A stretch of DNA of 64,000 nt from Desmodus rotundus (Eukaryota; Chordata; Mammalia; Chiroptera; Phyllostomidae): positions 108,173,195 to 108,237,194 of the forward strand of contig NC_071391.1 in the NCBI RefSeq assembly GCF_022682495.2, in the 5' to 3' direction. Shown here piece after piece: positions 22,561 through 33,749 of the stretch. Each line of letters begins with the position of its first letter. Positions within the stretch are counted from its first letter, which is position 1. The translations under genes were made by a program, and so were the position numbers. Below the pieces are notes generated by a model. That model ran no database searches and was not told the origin of the DNA. It saw nothing but the letters and a program-made list of their open reading frames with translations.

Positions 22561-22898
22561 TTTAAAAAATTTTTTTATTTTATTTTTACTCAGTTACAAT
22601 TGTCTGCATTTTCTCCCCATCCCTCCACCCCACCCCAGCCAATCCCACCTCCCTCCCCCACCTCTACCCACCCCCTTGATTTTGTCCTTGTGTCCTTTAT
22701 AGTAGCTCCTGTAGACCCCTCTCCCCACTATTCCCTCCCCATTCCCCTCTGGCTATTGTTACATTGTTCTTAATTTCAATGTCTCTGGTTATATTTTGTT
22801 TGCTTTTTTCTTTTGTTGATTATGTTCCAGTTAAAGGTGAGATCATATGGTATTTGTCCCTCACCTCTTGGCTTATTTCACTTAGCATAATGCTCTCC
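22561..22898 (-). mobile_element. 5'-truncated L1 (3' UTR only), minus orientation
   Basis: From left to right there is a T-rich tail, ACTCAGTTACAATTGTCTGC, the C-rich CCCATCCCTCCACCCCACCC block, and then 3' UTR to about 22,898. A 9-bp TSD (AGACTTCTT) lies at 22,552-22,560 and 22,899-22,907. Only about 340 bp of the 3' end was inserted. It has no coding capacity; the 114-codon plus frame here is antisense to the 3' UTR. Confidence 0.88.
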
Positions 22899-22977
22899 AG
22901 ACTTCTTGAATTATATCATCGTAGCATGCCACCTGGTAGTGAGCCCAGCAATCATTGGGAGCTTGGGCATTTACCAG
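22899..22977. other. Host spacer between two L1 insertions
   Basis: 79 bp of pre-insertion DNA separates two independent L1 copies in the same orientation. Confidence 0.7.
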
Positions 22978-22995
22978 AAAGGGTCCTACAATTTA

Positions 22996-25900
22996 TTTTA
23001 TTTTATTTTTATTATATGTTTTCCATTACCATTTAGACCCCTCACACCTCCTTACTCCCAGCAATCACCACACTGTTGTCCATGTTCATGAGTCCTTTTT
23101 CCTCAATCCCTGCATCCCCTAACCTCCCTGCCCTTAGCTGTCATCCTGCTCTATCTATGAGTCTGTCTCTATTTTCTGTGATAGTTCAGTTTGTTCATTA
23201 GATTCCACATATGAGTGAAATCATATGATATATTTCTTTCTCTGACTGGTTTATTTCACTTAGCATTATGTTCTCAGATGCATCCATACTGTTGCAAAGG
23301 ATAAAATGTTCTTTTTTTTAAATGGCTGAGTAGTATTCCATTGTGTAAATGTCCCATACTTGTTTTATCCACTCATCTACTGATGGACACTTGGGCTGCT
23401 TCCATATCTTGGCAATTGTAAATAACACTGCAATGAACATAGAGATGCTTATATCCTTTTGAATTAGCATTGTGGGTTCCTTCAGATATATTCCCAGAAG
23501 TGGGATGGCAGGGTCAAAAGGCAGATCCATTTTCAATTTTTTGAGGTATCTCCATACTGCTTTCCACAGTGGCTGAATCAATCTGCATTCCCACCAACAA
23601 AGGAAAAGGGTTCCCCTTTCTCCACGTCCTCACCATCACTTGTTTTTTGATTTATTAGTGGTAGCCACTCTAACGGGTGTGAGATGATACCTCATTGTGG
23701 TTTTAATTTGCATTTCTCTGATGATTAGTGACACTGAGCATCTTTTCATATGTCTCTGGGCCCTCTGTGTGTCCTCTTTGGAGAAGTGTCTATTCAGGTC
23801 CTTTGCCCATACTTTAATTAGGTTGTTTGTTTTTCTGTTGTTGAGTTTTCTAAATTCTTTCCAAATTTTGGATATTAACCCATTATCACATGTGTCGGCG
23901 AATATGTTCTCCCATTCTGTGGGTTGTCTTTTTACTTTGTTGATGATTTCCTTTGCTGTGCAAAAACTTTTTAGTTTCATGTAGTCTCATTTGTTTATTT
24001 TTTCTGTTGTTTCCCTTGCTTGGGGAGATATATCTGATAAAGTATTGCTATGAACAATGTCCAAGATTTTGCTCCCTATGTTTTCTTGTAGGATTTTTAT
24101 GGTTTTGGGTATAGCATTTAAGTTTTTGATCTCTTTTGAGTTTATTCTTATGTGTGGTCTTAAAGGGTGGTCTAGTTTAATGTTTTTGCATGTGTATGTC
24201 CAATTTTCCCAACACCATTTATTGAATAAACTGTCTTTAGCCCATTGTAGAACCTGCTTCCTTGTCGAATACTTATTGACTATAAAGGAGTGAGTTTATT
24301 TTTGGGCTTTCAATTCTGTTCCATTGATCTATTGTCTGTTTTAATGCCAGTACCATGCTGTTTTGATTACTATGGCCTGATAGTATAGTTTGATATTAGG
24401 TAGCATGATTCCTCCAACTTTCTAAAGATCACTATTGCTATGTGGGGCCTTTTGTGGTTCCATATAAATTTTTGAAATATTTGTCTAGTTCAGTGAAATA
24501 CACAATTGGAATATTGATAATACATCATTGGATTGAATCTATAGATTGCTTTGGGTAGTATGGACACTTTAATGACGTTAATTCTTCCTATCCATGAACA
24601 CAGTATATATTTCCACTTATTTGTATCTTCTTCAATTTCTTTCTTCAGCGTCTTAAAATTTTCTGAATTCAGGTCTTTTACATTCTTGGTTATGTTTATT
24701 CCTAGCTATTTAATTCTTTTTGAAGCAATTGTGAATGGGATTTTTTTTCTTAATTTCCCTTCTGTTAGTTTGTTATTGGCATATAAAAATGCAACTGATC
24801 TGTGGATATTAATTTTATATCCTGCTACTTTGCTGAATTCATTTATCAGTTCTAGTAGTTTCTTGGTGAAATCTTTGGGGTTTTCTATTTATAGTAACAT
24901 GTCATCTGCAAATAAAGACAATTTTACCTCTTCCTTTCCAGTTTGGATGCATTTTATTTCTTCTTGTCTGATTTTGTGGCTAGGACTTCCAGTACTATGT
25001 TGAATAGGAGAGGTGAAAGCGGACATCCCTGTCTTGTTCGCAATCTTAAGGGGAATACTTGTAGTTTTTGCCCATTAAGTATGATAATGACAGTGGATTT
25101 GTCATATATAGTCTTTGTTATGTTGAGGTATGTTCCCTGTATTCCCACTTTGCTGAGAGTTTTTATCATAAATGGGTGCTGGATTTTATCAATGCTTTTT
25201 CTGCATCTATTGATATGATCATGCAGTTTTTATCTTTCATTTTGTTTATGTAGTGAATCCCATTTATTGATTTGTAAATGTTGTACTAATCTTTCATTCC
25301 CATAATAAATTCCACTTGGTCATGGTGTGTGATCTTTTTGATGCATTGTTGTATTCTGTTTGCTAATATTTTGTTGTGGATTTTAGCATCTATGTTCATC
25401 AGGGATATTGGCCTATAATTTTCTTTCACTGTAGTGTCTTTATCTGGTTTTGGAATTAGGATAATGCTGACTTCTTAAAATGACTTTGGGATCTTTCCCT
25501 CCTCTTGAATTTTTAAAAGTTGAGAAGGAGAGGTGTTAGTTCTTTGAATATTCAGTAAAATTCACCTGTGAAGCCATCTGGTCCAGAGCTTTTGTTTATT
25601 GTGAGTGTTTTGATTACTACTTCAATTTCACTGGGTGCATTCTGTCTCTTCAGGCTCTCTGATTCTTCCTGATTTAGTTTTGGAAGACTGTATGTTTCTA
25701 GGAATTTATCCATTTTCTCAAGGTTTTCCAACTTGTTGGCATATAGTTGTTCATAATATTTTCTTACAATCCTTTGTGTTTCTTTGGTGTCAATGGTTAT
25801 TTCTCCTCTTTCATTTCTGATTTTATTTATTTGGGTCCTTTCTCCTTTTTTATTGATGAGGCTGGTTAAAGGTTTGTCAATCTTGCTTATCTTTTCACAG

Positions 25901-26774
25901 AACCAGCTCTTGGATTCATTGATATTTTGTATAATTTTTTTAGACTTTATTTCATTTATTTCTTTTCTGATCTTTATTATTTCCTTTCTTCGACTCCCTT
26001 TGGGCTTTATTTGTTGTTCTTTTTCAACATCATTTAAATGTAAAGTTAGATTGTTTATTAGAGCTTTTTCTTGTTTTTTTTAGATAGGCTTGCTTGTATT
26101 GTTATGAATTTCCCTCTTAGGATTGCTTTCCCAGTATCCTGCACATTTTGGATTGTTCTGTACTCATTTGCATGTGTCTCAAATGCATTAGTTGTTAAAC
26201 TAATCAATGATGTAGCCTCAAGCTGTACTCAGCACCCTAGCTTAAGCTCCACAGAGTGGAGCAGAGTATTCCTGCAGGAAGAGCAATTGCTTTCCCTCAG
26301 CTGATAGCACTTGGAGAGGAGTGCTCTGCTTGAGAAAGACGGCCTCAGCAGTATGGGGAATGACTCAGCACAGGGATCCTGGTTGCTGTTCCCTCAGTTG
26401 TCTCCCCTGAGCCACTAACACCAGACTCTTCTCAAGCATCTCTAGTCTACTCTGCCCTCCCTCTGCCAGAGTCCAGGGTAAGTGGCTGCAAATGAAATTT
26501 TGTGCTTTGGCCCTTTAAGAGGTTCTCTGTGTCTAGCTGTCTCTCCCTGGTGGACAAAATCCCCTCTGCTTTTCACAGCTGGATGTTTACTGGGTTCCTT
26601 TCCCAGCACTGGTGCTGTAGGCTGGGAGCCCAGCTTGGGGTTTAAACCCCACACTTCTCTGGGGGAACCCCATGACCACTGAAATATTTCTCTGGCAGTT
26701 TAGCTGCTGCCCTTGGGAACTCAGCCCACATTCTTGTGTCCCCTCCCCACTCCCTACCAATCTCATTGTGGTGT
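22996..26774 (-). mobile_element. Internally deleted L1 with 18-bp TSD, minus orientation
   Basis: The element is bounded by a perfect 18-bp TSD (AAAGGGTCCTACAATTTA) at 22,978-22,995 and 26,775-26,792, so it is one insertion. From left to right it has a 3' UTR, ORF2 from its C-terminus up to roughly the end of the endonuclease domain (about 23,270-26,185), and then directly 5' UTR sequence (26,187-26,774) related to 9,490-10,090. ORF1, the endonuclease and the adjoining 5' UTR are missing. About 160 bp of the 5' end is also absent compared with the full-length copy. Confidence 0.88.
23270..26185 (-). pseudogene. L1 ORF2, C-terminal two-thirds, degraded
   Basis: Reverse transcriptase and cysteine-region segments are recognisable on the minus strand. 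The open piece 24,954-25,169 contains [20 protein letters not shown]. The catalytic FADD codons are at 24,901-24,912, with an in-frame TAA just after (three codons later). Piece 23,636-23,980 carries [20 protein letters not shown]. Piece 23,318-23,581 covers the C-terminal DPAIPLLGIYL to YTMEYYSAI part. The endonuclease domain is deleted. The 150-codon plus frame at 24,551-25,003 is the antisense shadow. Confidence 0.9.
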
Positions 26775-26792
26775 AAAGGGTCCTACAATTTA

Positions 26793-27235
26793 AAAAGACA
26801 AATTGGATCGCGTAATTTAGAATAGACACTTGAAAGCTACGCAGTCCTATGATTTCTTTTCTGGTGGTGAGCTTGGCTTACAGATAGTCTCACGATTGAG
26901 ATTTGTGCTAAAAAAGGAAAAACCTTCAGTACAATTACACTAAGATTTAAGAATATCACTAGTAATATTTTGCTCTGAATGCCACTGGTGGGATTATATA
27001 GTACTTTTTGTACAAAGAACTTGGCCCTGAATTGCTGTTCCTCTTCATGGCATCATGTTAATTGCCAGCAAACGTCACAAATAACCTTATGAACTTCATA
27101 GATATTCCTTCAACATTCTCTTACTTTGTCATTCTCAGGCAATGAACCAACTTTGTTCTTTAGACATATTTAATTTCATTATAAATTAACGTAAGAAAGC
27201 CTAACCTATGATATTCAGACAAATTTTGATTTCTG
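26793..27235. other. Unassigned DNA
   Basis: AT-rich sequence of about 440 bp between the deleted L1 and an older L1. No gene or family recognised. Confidence 0.4.
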
Positions 27236-28075
27236 CTCTCATTTTTATTTATTTTCTTATGCTTTGAATTTAATTTTTCTGTACTTTTTCTAGTTTCTTA
27301 AGGGAGAAGTTAGATTACTGGTTTTAGATTTTTTCTAAGGTATGAATTCCATATTATAAATTTCCCTCTAAGCACTGCTTTTGATATATCCAACAAATTT
27401 TGATAAATTGTATTTTCATTTAGTTCTTTTCAAAATTTCTCTTGAGATTTCTTCTTTGACACATGTGTTAATTCAAACTATGTTGTTTAATTTCCAAGTA
27501 TTTGAAGATTTTCCAACTATCTCTCTGTTACTGATTTCCAGTTTAAAACCATTATTATCTGAGAGCAGACACGGAATGATTTCTATTATTTTAAATTTAT
27601 TAAGATGTGTTTTATGGGCCAAAATGTGGTCCATCTCAGTGAATGTTCCCTTTGAACTCGAGAAGGGGTATTCTGCTCTTCTTGGAGGAACTAGTCTATA
27701 AATGATCAACTATATACAGCTGATTGATGATGTTGTTGTGTTCAACTATGTTCTTATTCATGTTCTTCCTGCTGGATCTGTCCATTTCTCATAAAAGAGT
27801 ATTTAAGTCCAAGTATGATAATGGAACCACCTGTTTCTTATTACGATTTTCAGTCTTTGTCTCTCATAGTTTGATGCTTTGTGGTTAGGTACTTGCATTT
27901 TAAGGATTGATATATGTGGGAGAATTGATCCCTATATCATTATACGATGCTCTTCTTTATGCCTGGTAACATTTTCTGCTTCTAACTTTGCTCTAAAATC
28001 AGTATAGCTAGCTACTCCTGCTTTCTTTTGTTAGTATTTACATGGTGTATTTTTCTCTACCCACTTGTTTTATTT
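27236..28075 (-). mobile_element. Older L1 (L1M-type), ORF2 endonuclease region
   Basis: Reverse-strand coding traces of ORF2 include an open piece at 27,473-27,709 with FTEMDHILAHKTHLNKFKII, DNNGFKLEI and NTWKLNN, matching the endonuclease C-terminal segment. Divergence from the two younger L1s is clear, so this belongs to an older subfamily. Confidence 0.8.
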
Positions 28076-28084
28076 TTTGATGTG

Positions 28085-28290
28085 TGCAGAGAAGTTTTAA
28101 TTTTATTTATTTTTAGCTCCCCACACCAACTTCAAAGTGATATAGTTGACATATAACATGGTGTGTGTTTAAGGCATACCATGTGATGTGTGGAATCTCA
28201 AAAAGCTGAACTCATAAAAATGGAGAATATATCGGTAGTTGCCAGGGGCTTGGGGGATGGGGAAGTGGGGGGGTGTTGGTCAGAGGGTAT
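28085..28290. repeat. Old L1 3' end fragments interrupting the older L1
   Basis: Contains the GTTGACATATAACATGGTGT segment and, in the other orientation, GGTAGTTGCCAGGGGCTTGG plus GTTGGTCAGAGGGTATAAA. Both are typical of L1M 3' UTRs. They lie between the endonuclease and the more 5' parts of the older L1, so this is a nested or rearranged piece. Confidence 0.5.
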
Positions 28291-29245
28291 AAAATTCCAC
28301 TATTTTTATCTGTTTCTTTCTATTTAAAGTGGGTTTCTTATAGACAGTGTATAGTTGGATCTTGTTTTCTGATCCAATCTGACAATTTTTGTTTTTTACT
28401 TGGTAACTTTAGACCACTGGCACTTAAATTGGTTATCAATACAGTTGGATTAATTTCTGCTGAATGTATTCCTCGTTTCTGTTTGTTACTCTGCTCATTG
28501 TTTCTAGTTTCATCTTCCCCTCCTTTGAAGTTTTAATTGAGTATGTTTTATGATTTTCTTTTCTCTCCTTTCTTAGCATATCAACTTTACTTCTGTTTTT
28601 TAAAGCATTTTTTACTTCTCTTTTTTAGTAGTTGTCCTAGAATATACACTTATGATTTTTATACTTTGCAGTGTACACTTACAATTAATGAAGTCCACTT
28701 TCAAATAACAACATGCCACTTCATGGGTAGTGTAAGTGCCTTCTAATAAAAATAATCCTAATTCTTCCCTCCAATCCCTTGTATCTTTGTTGTCAATCAT
28801 TTCACTTATTACATATGCATATGTACAAATACACATAATCAAATCCACTATTACTATTATTATTTTGAACAAACTATTGTTAGATTAGGAATAAGAAAAA
28901 TAAAAATTTTTGCTTTACCTTTACTTATTTCTTCTTTGATGCTCTTCCTTTTTGTTTGTAAATCTAAGCTTCTGGCCTATGTTTTCTTTCTTTCTAAAGA
29001 ATTCTGTTAACATTTCTTACAAGGCAGGTCTACTAGTAAATTTCCTCGTTATATATTCACCCAAATAAGTCTTTATTTCTTCTTTATTTTTGAAGAATAA
29101 TTTCATAGAGTATAGTATTTTAGGTTGGTGTTTTTTGCTCAACACATTAAATATTTTACCCCACTCTATGTGCATCTTTATATTTAGAGTAGTTTTCTTA
29201 TGGAAAACATATAATTGGGTGTGGTATTTTGATCAACTCTGACAC
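28291..29245 (-). mobile_element. Older L1, ORF2 N-terminus to ORF1 region
   Basis: Continues the older L1 after the interruption. It has GGGTTTCTTATAGACAGTGT and AATTGGTTATCAATACAGTT (ORF2 start and spacer), then TTTTTGAAGAATAATTTCAT and ATAGTATTTTAGGTTGG, as in the ORF1 C-terminal segment of L1M elements. No open frame longer than about 90 codons. Confidence 0.65.
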
Positions 29246-29249
29246 ATTT

Positions 29250-30120
29250 AGAATAAACCTAAATAAATCTGTTGCCAAGGTATATCAAAATTGAACCTCT
29301 GAAAACTAAAGGCAAAAAATTTTTTTTAAGGAACTATCAAAAAAATAGTGTTTCACCTATAGGGGAAAACAATTTATTTATTTATTTATTTATGTTCCAT
29401 TATAGAAAATAAATATATTGTAGTATTATTTTGATATTCAACTTTTTAAAAATTAATTTATTTTTATTTAGTTACAATTGTCTGCATTTTCTCCTCATCC
29501 CTCCACCCCACCCCAGCCAGTCCCACCTCCCTCCCGCACCTCTACCCTCCCCCTTGATTTTGTCCTTGTGATCTCACCTTTGACTGGAACTTAATCAACA
29601 AAAGAAAAAAGCAAACAAAATATAACCAGAGACATTGAAATTGAGAACACTGTAACAATAGCCAGAGGGGAGTGGGGAGGGGATAGTGGGGAGAGGGGTC
29701 TATAGGAGCTACTATAAAGGGGAAAACAACTTAAATGACAGCAGATTTGTCATCAGAAACTATGGAGGCAAGAAGTACATATCTCAATACATTTTTAGGT
29801 GCTGAAAGAAAAGAAATTTTAAAACAAAATTCCATAGCCAGTGGAAATGTCCTTTAGGAATGAAGGGAAATTCAAGCAAGATATTCTCAGGAGAAGGAAA
29901 ACTAAAGTAATTTGACACACGCAGACCTACCTTAAAAAAGTGGCTAAAGGAAGTTCTGTAAACAGAAAGAAAATGATGGAAGAAACTTTGGAATGTCATG
30001 AAGTAAGAATAGTAAGTAAAACATGAATAAATACAATAGGCTTTTCTTTCCCTCTTGAGTTTTCTGAAGTATATTTGATGGTTGTAGCAAAAAATATGAC
30101 ACTGGAGTTCACTTAATTTT
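29250..30120 (+). pseudogene. Older L1 ORF1 C-terminal region, plus strand, split
   Basis: Plus-strand ORF1 text is visible on both sides of the insertion at 29,373-29,717. Left of it is CACCTATAGGGGAAAACAA. Right of it is GACAGCAGATTTGTCATCAG, GAAACTATGGAGGCAAGAAG, AGGTGCTGAAAGAAAAGAAA and GTGGCTAAAGGAAGTTCTGT. These correspond to the end of ORF1 in L1M elements. It lies opposite in orientation to the flanking older L1 pieces, so it is either an inverted internal segment or a separate insertion. Confidence 0.7.
29373..29717 (-). mobile_element. Young L1 3' end with internal inversion and extra 3' sequence
   Basis: A 12-bp duplication AGGGGAAAACAA lies at 29,361-29,372 and 29,718-29,729. Inside are three parts. 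The left part, about 65-75 bp, contains a TTTA repeat and non-L1 sequence. Next, 29,438-29,570 is L1 3' UTR in minus orientation, with the ATCCCTCCACCCCACCCCAG block. Last, 29,571-29,717 is the next stretch of the same 3' UTR in plus orientation, beginning ATCTCACCTTTGACTGGAAC. This is the structure expected of twin priming, with a possible 3' transduction. Confidence 0.82.
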
Positions 30121-30339
30121 TTGAATCTGTAAGATTATCCTTTTGCCACATTTAGGAAGCTCTCATTATTATTATTTTTTTAGTACTCTTTTGCCTCACC
30201 CTTTTTTCTTCTATGATGACAAGGATATTTTATCTTTTGTTAGAGTTCCAAAGGCCCTTAAGGTTCTAATTATTTTCTACTTTATTTTCTTTTTTGGGGG
30301 GGGTGTTAAGGGGTTCTTTTGGGGGTGATGATCTAATTT
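30121..30339. other. T/G-rich spacer
   Basis: Low-complexity AT-rich DNA with a G-run at about 30,296-30,303. No gene. Confidence 0.4.
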
Positions 30340-31100
30340 CTTTTCTTTTTTTTGTTTAGATGAATAATTTCTATTGCTCAATCTTCAGGTTCATTAATTC
30401 TTTCTTTCCTCTATTTCCTTCATTTTGTTGTTAGGCCTATCTACTGAGCTCTTAATTTTGGTTATTATATTTTTCAGTTCTAAAGTTTCTACTTGGTTCT
30501 ACTTTATATTGTCTATTTCTTTGCTGAGACTCTTGTTCCTTGCTGACGTTCTCTGTATTTTTTCATGTGACTCACGTGTTTGTCACTGCTCATTGGAGCT
30601 TCTCTGACGGCTGCCTTAATATCTGTGTCAGACAGTTCTCATGACCCTGTCATCTTCTTATTAGAACCCACTGTTTTTTTGCATTTTGTCTGAAATCTCC
30701 CTGTTTGTTGGTAAATGAACCTTTTTAATTGAAACCTGGAATTTTTGAATTATGTTATGGCTCCTTATGTTATGACATCTTACTTAAGCCTTCTATTTTA
30801 GCTGGATTTCTCTGATACCACTTCAGCAGCAGAAGGGAGGGCACTGCCTCATGATTGTCAGGTGGTTATAGAAACTCAGGTTTCTTAATCTTTGCTGACG
30901 TGTGGATGAGTCTTTTTATTACTGTTTGGTGAGGGTAAGAATTGTAGCATCCCATGTGCTCTATTAATGCAGCGGATTTAGCCTCATTATTGTTGGGTGA
31001 TTCTAAAACTCATGTGTCTCCACTGGGGAGAAGAGGTGGAAGTATAAGTGTAAGTATAAATATAAATATAAATATAAATATAAAGTTTCTCTCTTAGTCT
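30340..31100 (-). mobile_element. Older L1 5' region
   Basis: Reverse-oriented text resembling the 5' region of L1M elements: ATTGCTCAATCTTCAGGTTC, TGTGTCAGACAGTTCTCATG, TGAAACCTGGAATTTTTGAA and ATTTCTCTGATACCACTTCA. No functional frame. Confidence 0.55.
31041..31083 (+). repeat. (TAAATA)n-like simple repeat
   Basis: Repeats of TATAAA or GTATAA, about seven units, with early units degenerate (GTATAAGTGTAAGTATAAA). Confidence 0.85.
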
Positions 31101-33544
31101 CCACTGCGGATAAACACCAGTGATTGTTGAGTCTAGACTCCTAACAAGTTCATTAAAGTTAAAATGCCTCTAAATAAGAAATTTTAATTCTCCAAATGAG
31201 AGGAGACATCTGGAATTTTTGAGAAATCAAATATAGTGAAAAATGAAAGGGGAAATCATACTTTATGATTTTGTTCTGGGAAGTTTGCCTTTTCTGCCAA
31301 TTGTTATTTAACATGTTGGTTTGCATTTCCCTATTTTATCTATTTTTCCTATTTATGTGTGTATGTGTCTGTATTTCTGGTTTAAGTCTAAGCAATTGTA
31401 TTCCTAGAGGGAAAGTTACAGCAACTTCACAGAAATATTTTGATCCCTCTGAAAGATATTGCTTTTGCAATGTTTTATCTGCATGCTGTTCTCTCACTGC
31501 ATTCCGCTTTCCTAAGAAACAACTTTATTTATGGATGAGTACGTACTGGGAACATTTTCATCTAGCAATTTCCTCAGGCCAGAAATCTTAATTGCAGAAA
31601 GCTCATGGTATATTGTTCTTAAATAAAATAATTTTTATAAGGAAGTTCAGGTCTTGACCACATATTGCAAACACATGTAACTAAACTTTAAAAAAAATTA
31701 TCAACTTGTTTTCCTTCTGCTTGATGTTGGTTAAGTGCATGGATTGATCTTGTTTATGAAAATTTCTTATTTGGGTCATATCAGGAAGGAGAGAGTCTGA
31801 CCGAAACCTCCTCTTATCTTCTGTACAGTTCTCACAGTGTGCAAATCAAATTCAACGGGCAGAAAAAGAGATTATACTCTAAGATGCCTCAGTGTTTTAA
31901 GGGAAATGTCAGAAACTATTGATGTCCAGATTATAGGATAAGAAAGAAATCTCAATTCAGAAAATGGATCCAAGCATAAAAGATTTGAAGAGACTATAAA
32001 AGGAAGTATATGACAAAAAATACTCTATTTTTGATAAGGAAATGTGACAAAGTAGGAGACTATCCACTCCAGGCACTGCTTTTATTTTCTAAATCTTGAT
32101 GAGACTTAATGTGATCATTATGGCATTTTACTTTTTTAGAGTAGTACTTCTCTGAATATTACAGATAATATCCAGTTCTGTCATAGCGTTTACGGGATTT
32201 TCCTAGAATTTAGCTTGCAAAATATCATATAAGTGCTTCGTAAGTGCTGTAGCTGAAAGACCTGCAAAGGAAAAGTGAAATTTAGAAAGAACCTTTATAT
32301 TGTCTTCTTAAAATCCAACTTTGTATTTTTACAAGTATTTTCTATTGTTATTCTCCTTTATTTCTCCAGCCATATATATGATTTTATTCTATTTGAGAGA
32401 GATTGTTAGTTGCATGACAAAGAGGTGAAGAAAGATCTATTACAGAGGATTTCTCAGCCTTTCCTTTTGGCTCATGCCATGGTCCTCTGAAAACAATTTT
32501 CCTCTTGAACTTATCTCTTCGGCTATATTAATATGTTGTATTAACTGTCCTCTGTTCCTCCCTGTTCTCCCAATGTTCCTCCCTGTTCTCCCACTCCCAG
32601 ATACCTGGCATATATACTCCTCTGGATCACTTCCAGATCAAATCACTTTCTAGGATTGTATATAAATAGTACATACTTAAGACCAGAATGTGAATGAAGA
32701 ATTTTGATGTTCGAGATCTATGTATGGAAGGAGAAAAAGTGTTTACTTTTCTCTTCATGCTTGAAATACACTTTAACTAGAGTATGTTTAGTTGTTGGTA
32801 TCCTGTTGTAAATTTTCCCCGATGCTTAATAAACTCTCGATTGTGGTTTCAGTTTATTCTTCAGCTCTAGAATATCTATTTCCATTTTCCCTTTGATCAT
32901 TGCTTCTGCCCCATTTACTCAGTACCATCAGTAATCCACAGACTTAATCCCCATTTTCTTTCTATCATGTTTGTTATATATCTCATTTTTCATGATGGTT
33001 TACTTGATTCATGGACAGTTCCACATTTTTCATTCACCTATTAAGATGAGTGGGCATGGGGGTAGGAGGCACACAATTATGCACAGCCCCAGCCAAATTC
33101 CTGGAATTATGTGGTCAGTGAAAAATCATAAGCCACAGACTATTCTATTTTCATGTATTTTCCTGTCCCTTCAGCTTCCTATGTCACCTTGACACTCAAG
33201 GAGGCAATGGACCACTGTCCTCTTGGGATGTACAGTGAAAGGGGATGAAAGAGGATATTGTCCAAAACTGGTTATTTTAAAACACAGGCATTTATGTCTT
33301 TTTTATACTTGGGGCAAGAAGTATATTTTTAAGGAATGCTGAAAAGTTGACTTACCTTTTTCCTGATGCAGCTCTTTCATTTTAGAAGCCAGCCTTTGTG
33401 GCAGAGGTCAAAGCTGATATTTTGCATTATGACCCTATTTGGTGATTTACTCAGTAGAAATCCCCAGATCTCTATTTTTCTTTATAACATTTATTCCCAT
33501 CTGTAATATTAAATTACCTTTTGATTATTTGTCTGTTTTCTACC
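31101..33544. other. Unassigned AT-rich DNA
   Basis: About 2.4 kb with no recognised repeat, exon or RNA gene. A 108-codon plus frame at 31,265-31,591 is rich in Phe, Leu and Cys and lacks a known motif; I regard it as chance. A small tandem duplication at 32,553-32,594 is listed separately. Confidence 0.45.
32553..32594 (+). repeat. 21-bp tandem duplication
   Basis: Two adjacent copies of a 21-bp unit beginning TGTTCCTCCCTGTTCTCCCA differ only in the last base. Probably a replication-slippage product. Confidence 0.9.
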
Positions 33545-33660
33545 CCTCTCTTTGTAAGCCCCCTGTTAGCAGGGAGTCTGAGCGCTTTGTTCACTGCTGG
33601 ACTCTCAGGGCCTGGCACGCAGTACATGCCCAGTAGATACTTGTTTAACAAAGGGAGACT
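33545..33660 (+). repeat. L2 3' end fragment
   Basis: The text CCCCTCTCTTTGTAAGCCCC, then TTGTTCACTGCTGGACTCTC, GGGCCTGGCACGCAGTACAT and CCAGTAGATACTTGTTTAAC follows the L2 LINE 3' end. L2 was active before the placental radiation. The short frames over it (33,439-33,636 and 33,521-33,709) are artefacts. Confidence 0.75.
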
Positions 33661-33726
33661 TAATTGTAAATTGGTGAAGATGAAGATGATTCCCAGTCTC
33701 TTTACTTAGTTGATTCTATGGTCCCA

Positions 33727-33746
33727 ATATATATATATATATATAT
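33727..33746 (+). repeat. (AT)n microsatellite
   Basis: Ten uninterrupted AT units, flanked by CCCA and CTAAAAATG. Confidence 0.95.
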
Positions 33747-33749
33747 CTA

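Noticed and set aside
22429..22773. 114-codon plus frame rich in Pro and Ser
   Set aside because: It reads the C-rich complement of the L1 3' UTR and crosses a TSD boundary.
24551..25003. 150-codon plus-strand frame, the longest in the window
   Set aside because: It is antisense to L1 ORF2 RT sequence; the minus strand carries the FADD codons and the [13 protein letters not shown] segment.
26180..26190. Splice-generated L1 junction
   Set aside because: No GT donor or clear AG acceptor is visible at the corresponding positions of the full-length copy, so splicing cannot be claimed from this sequence.
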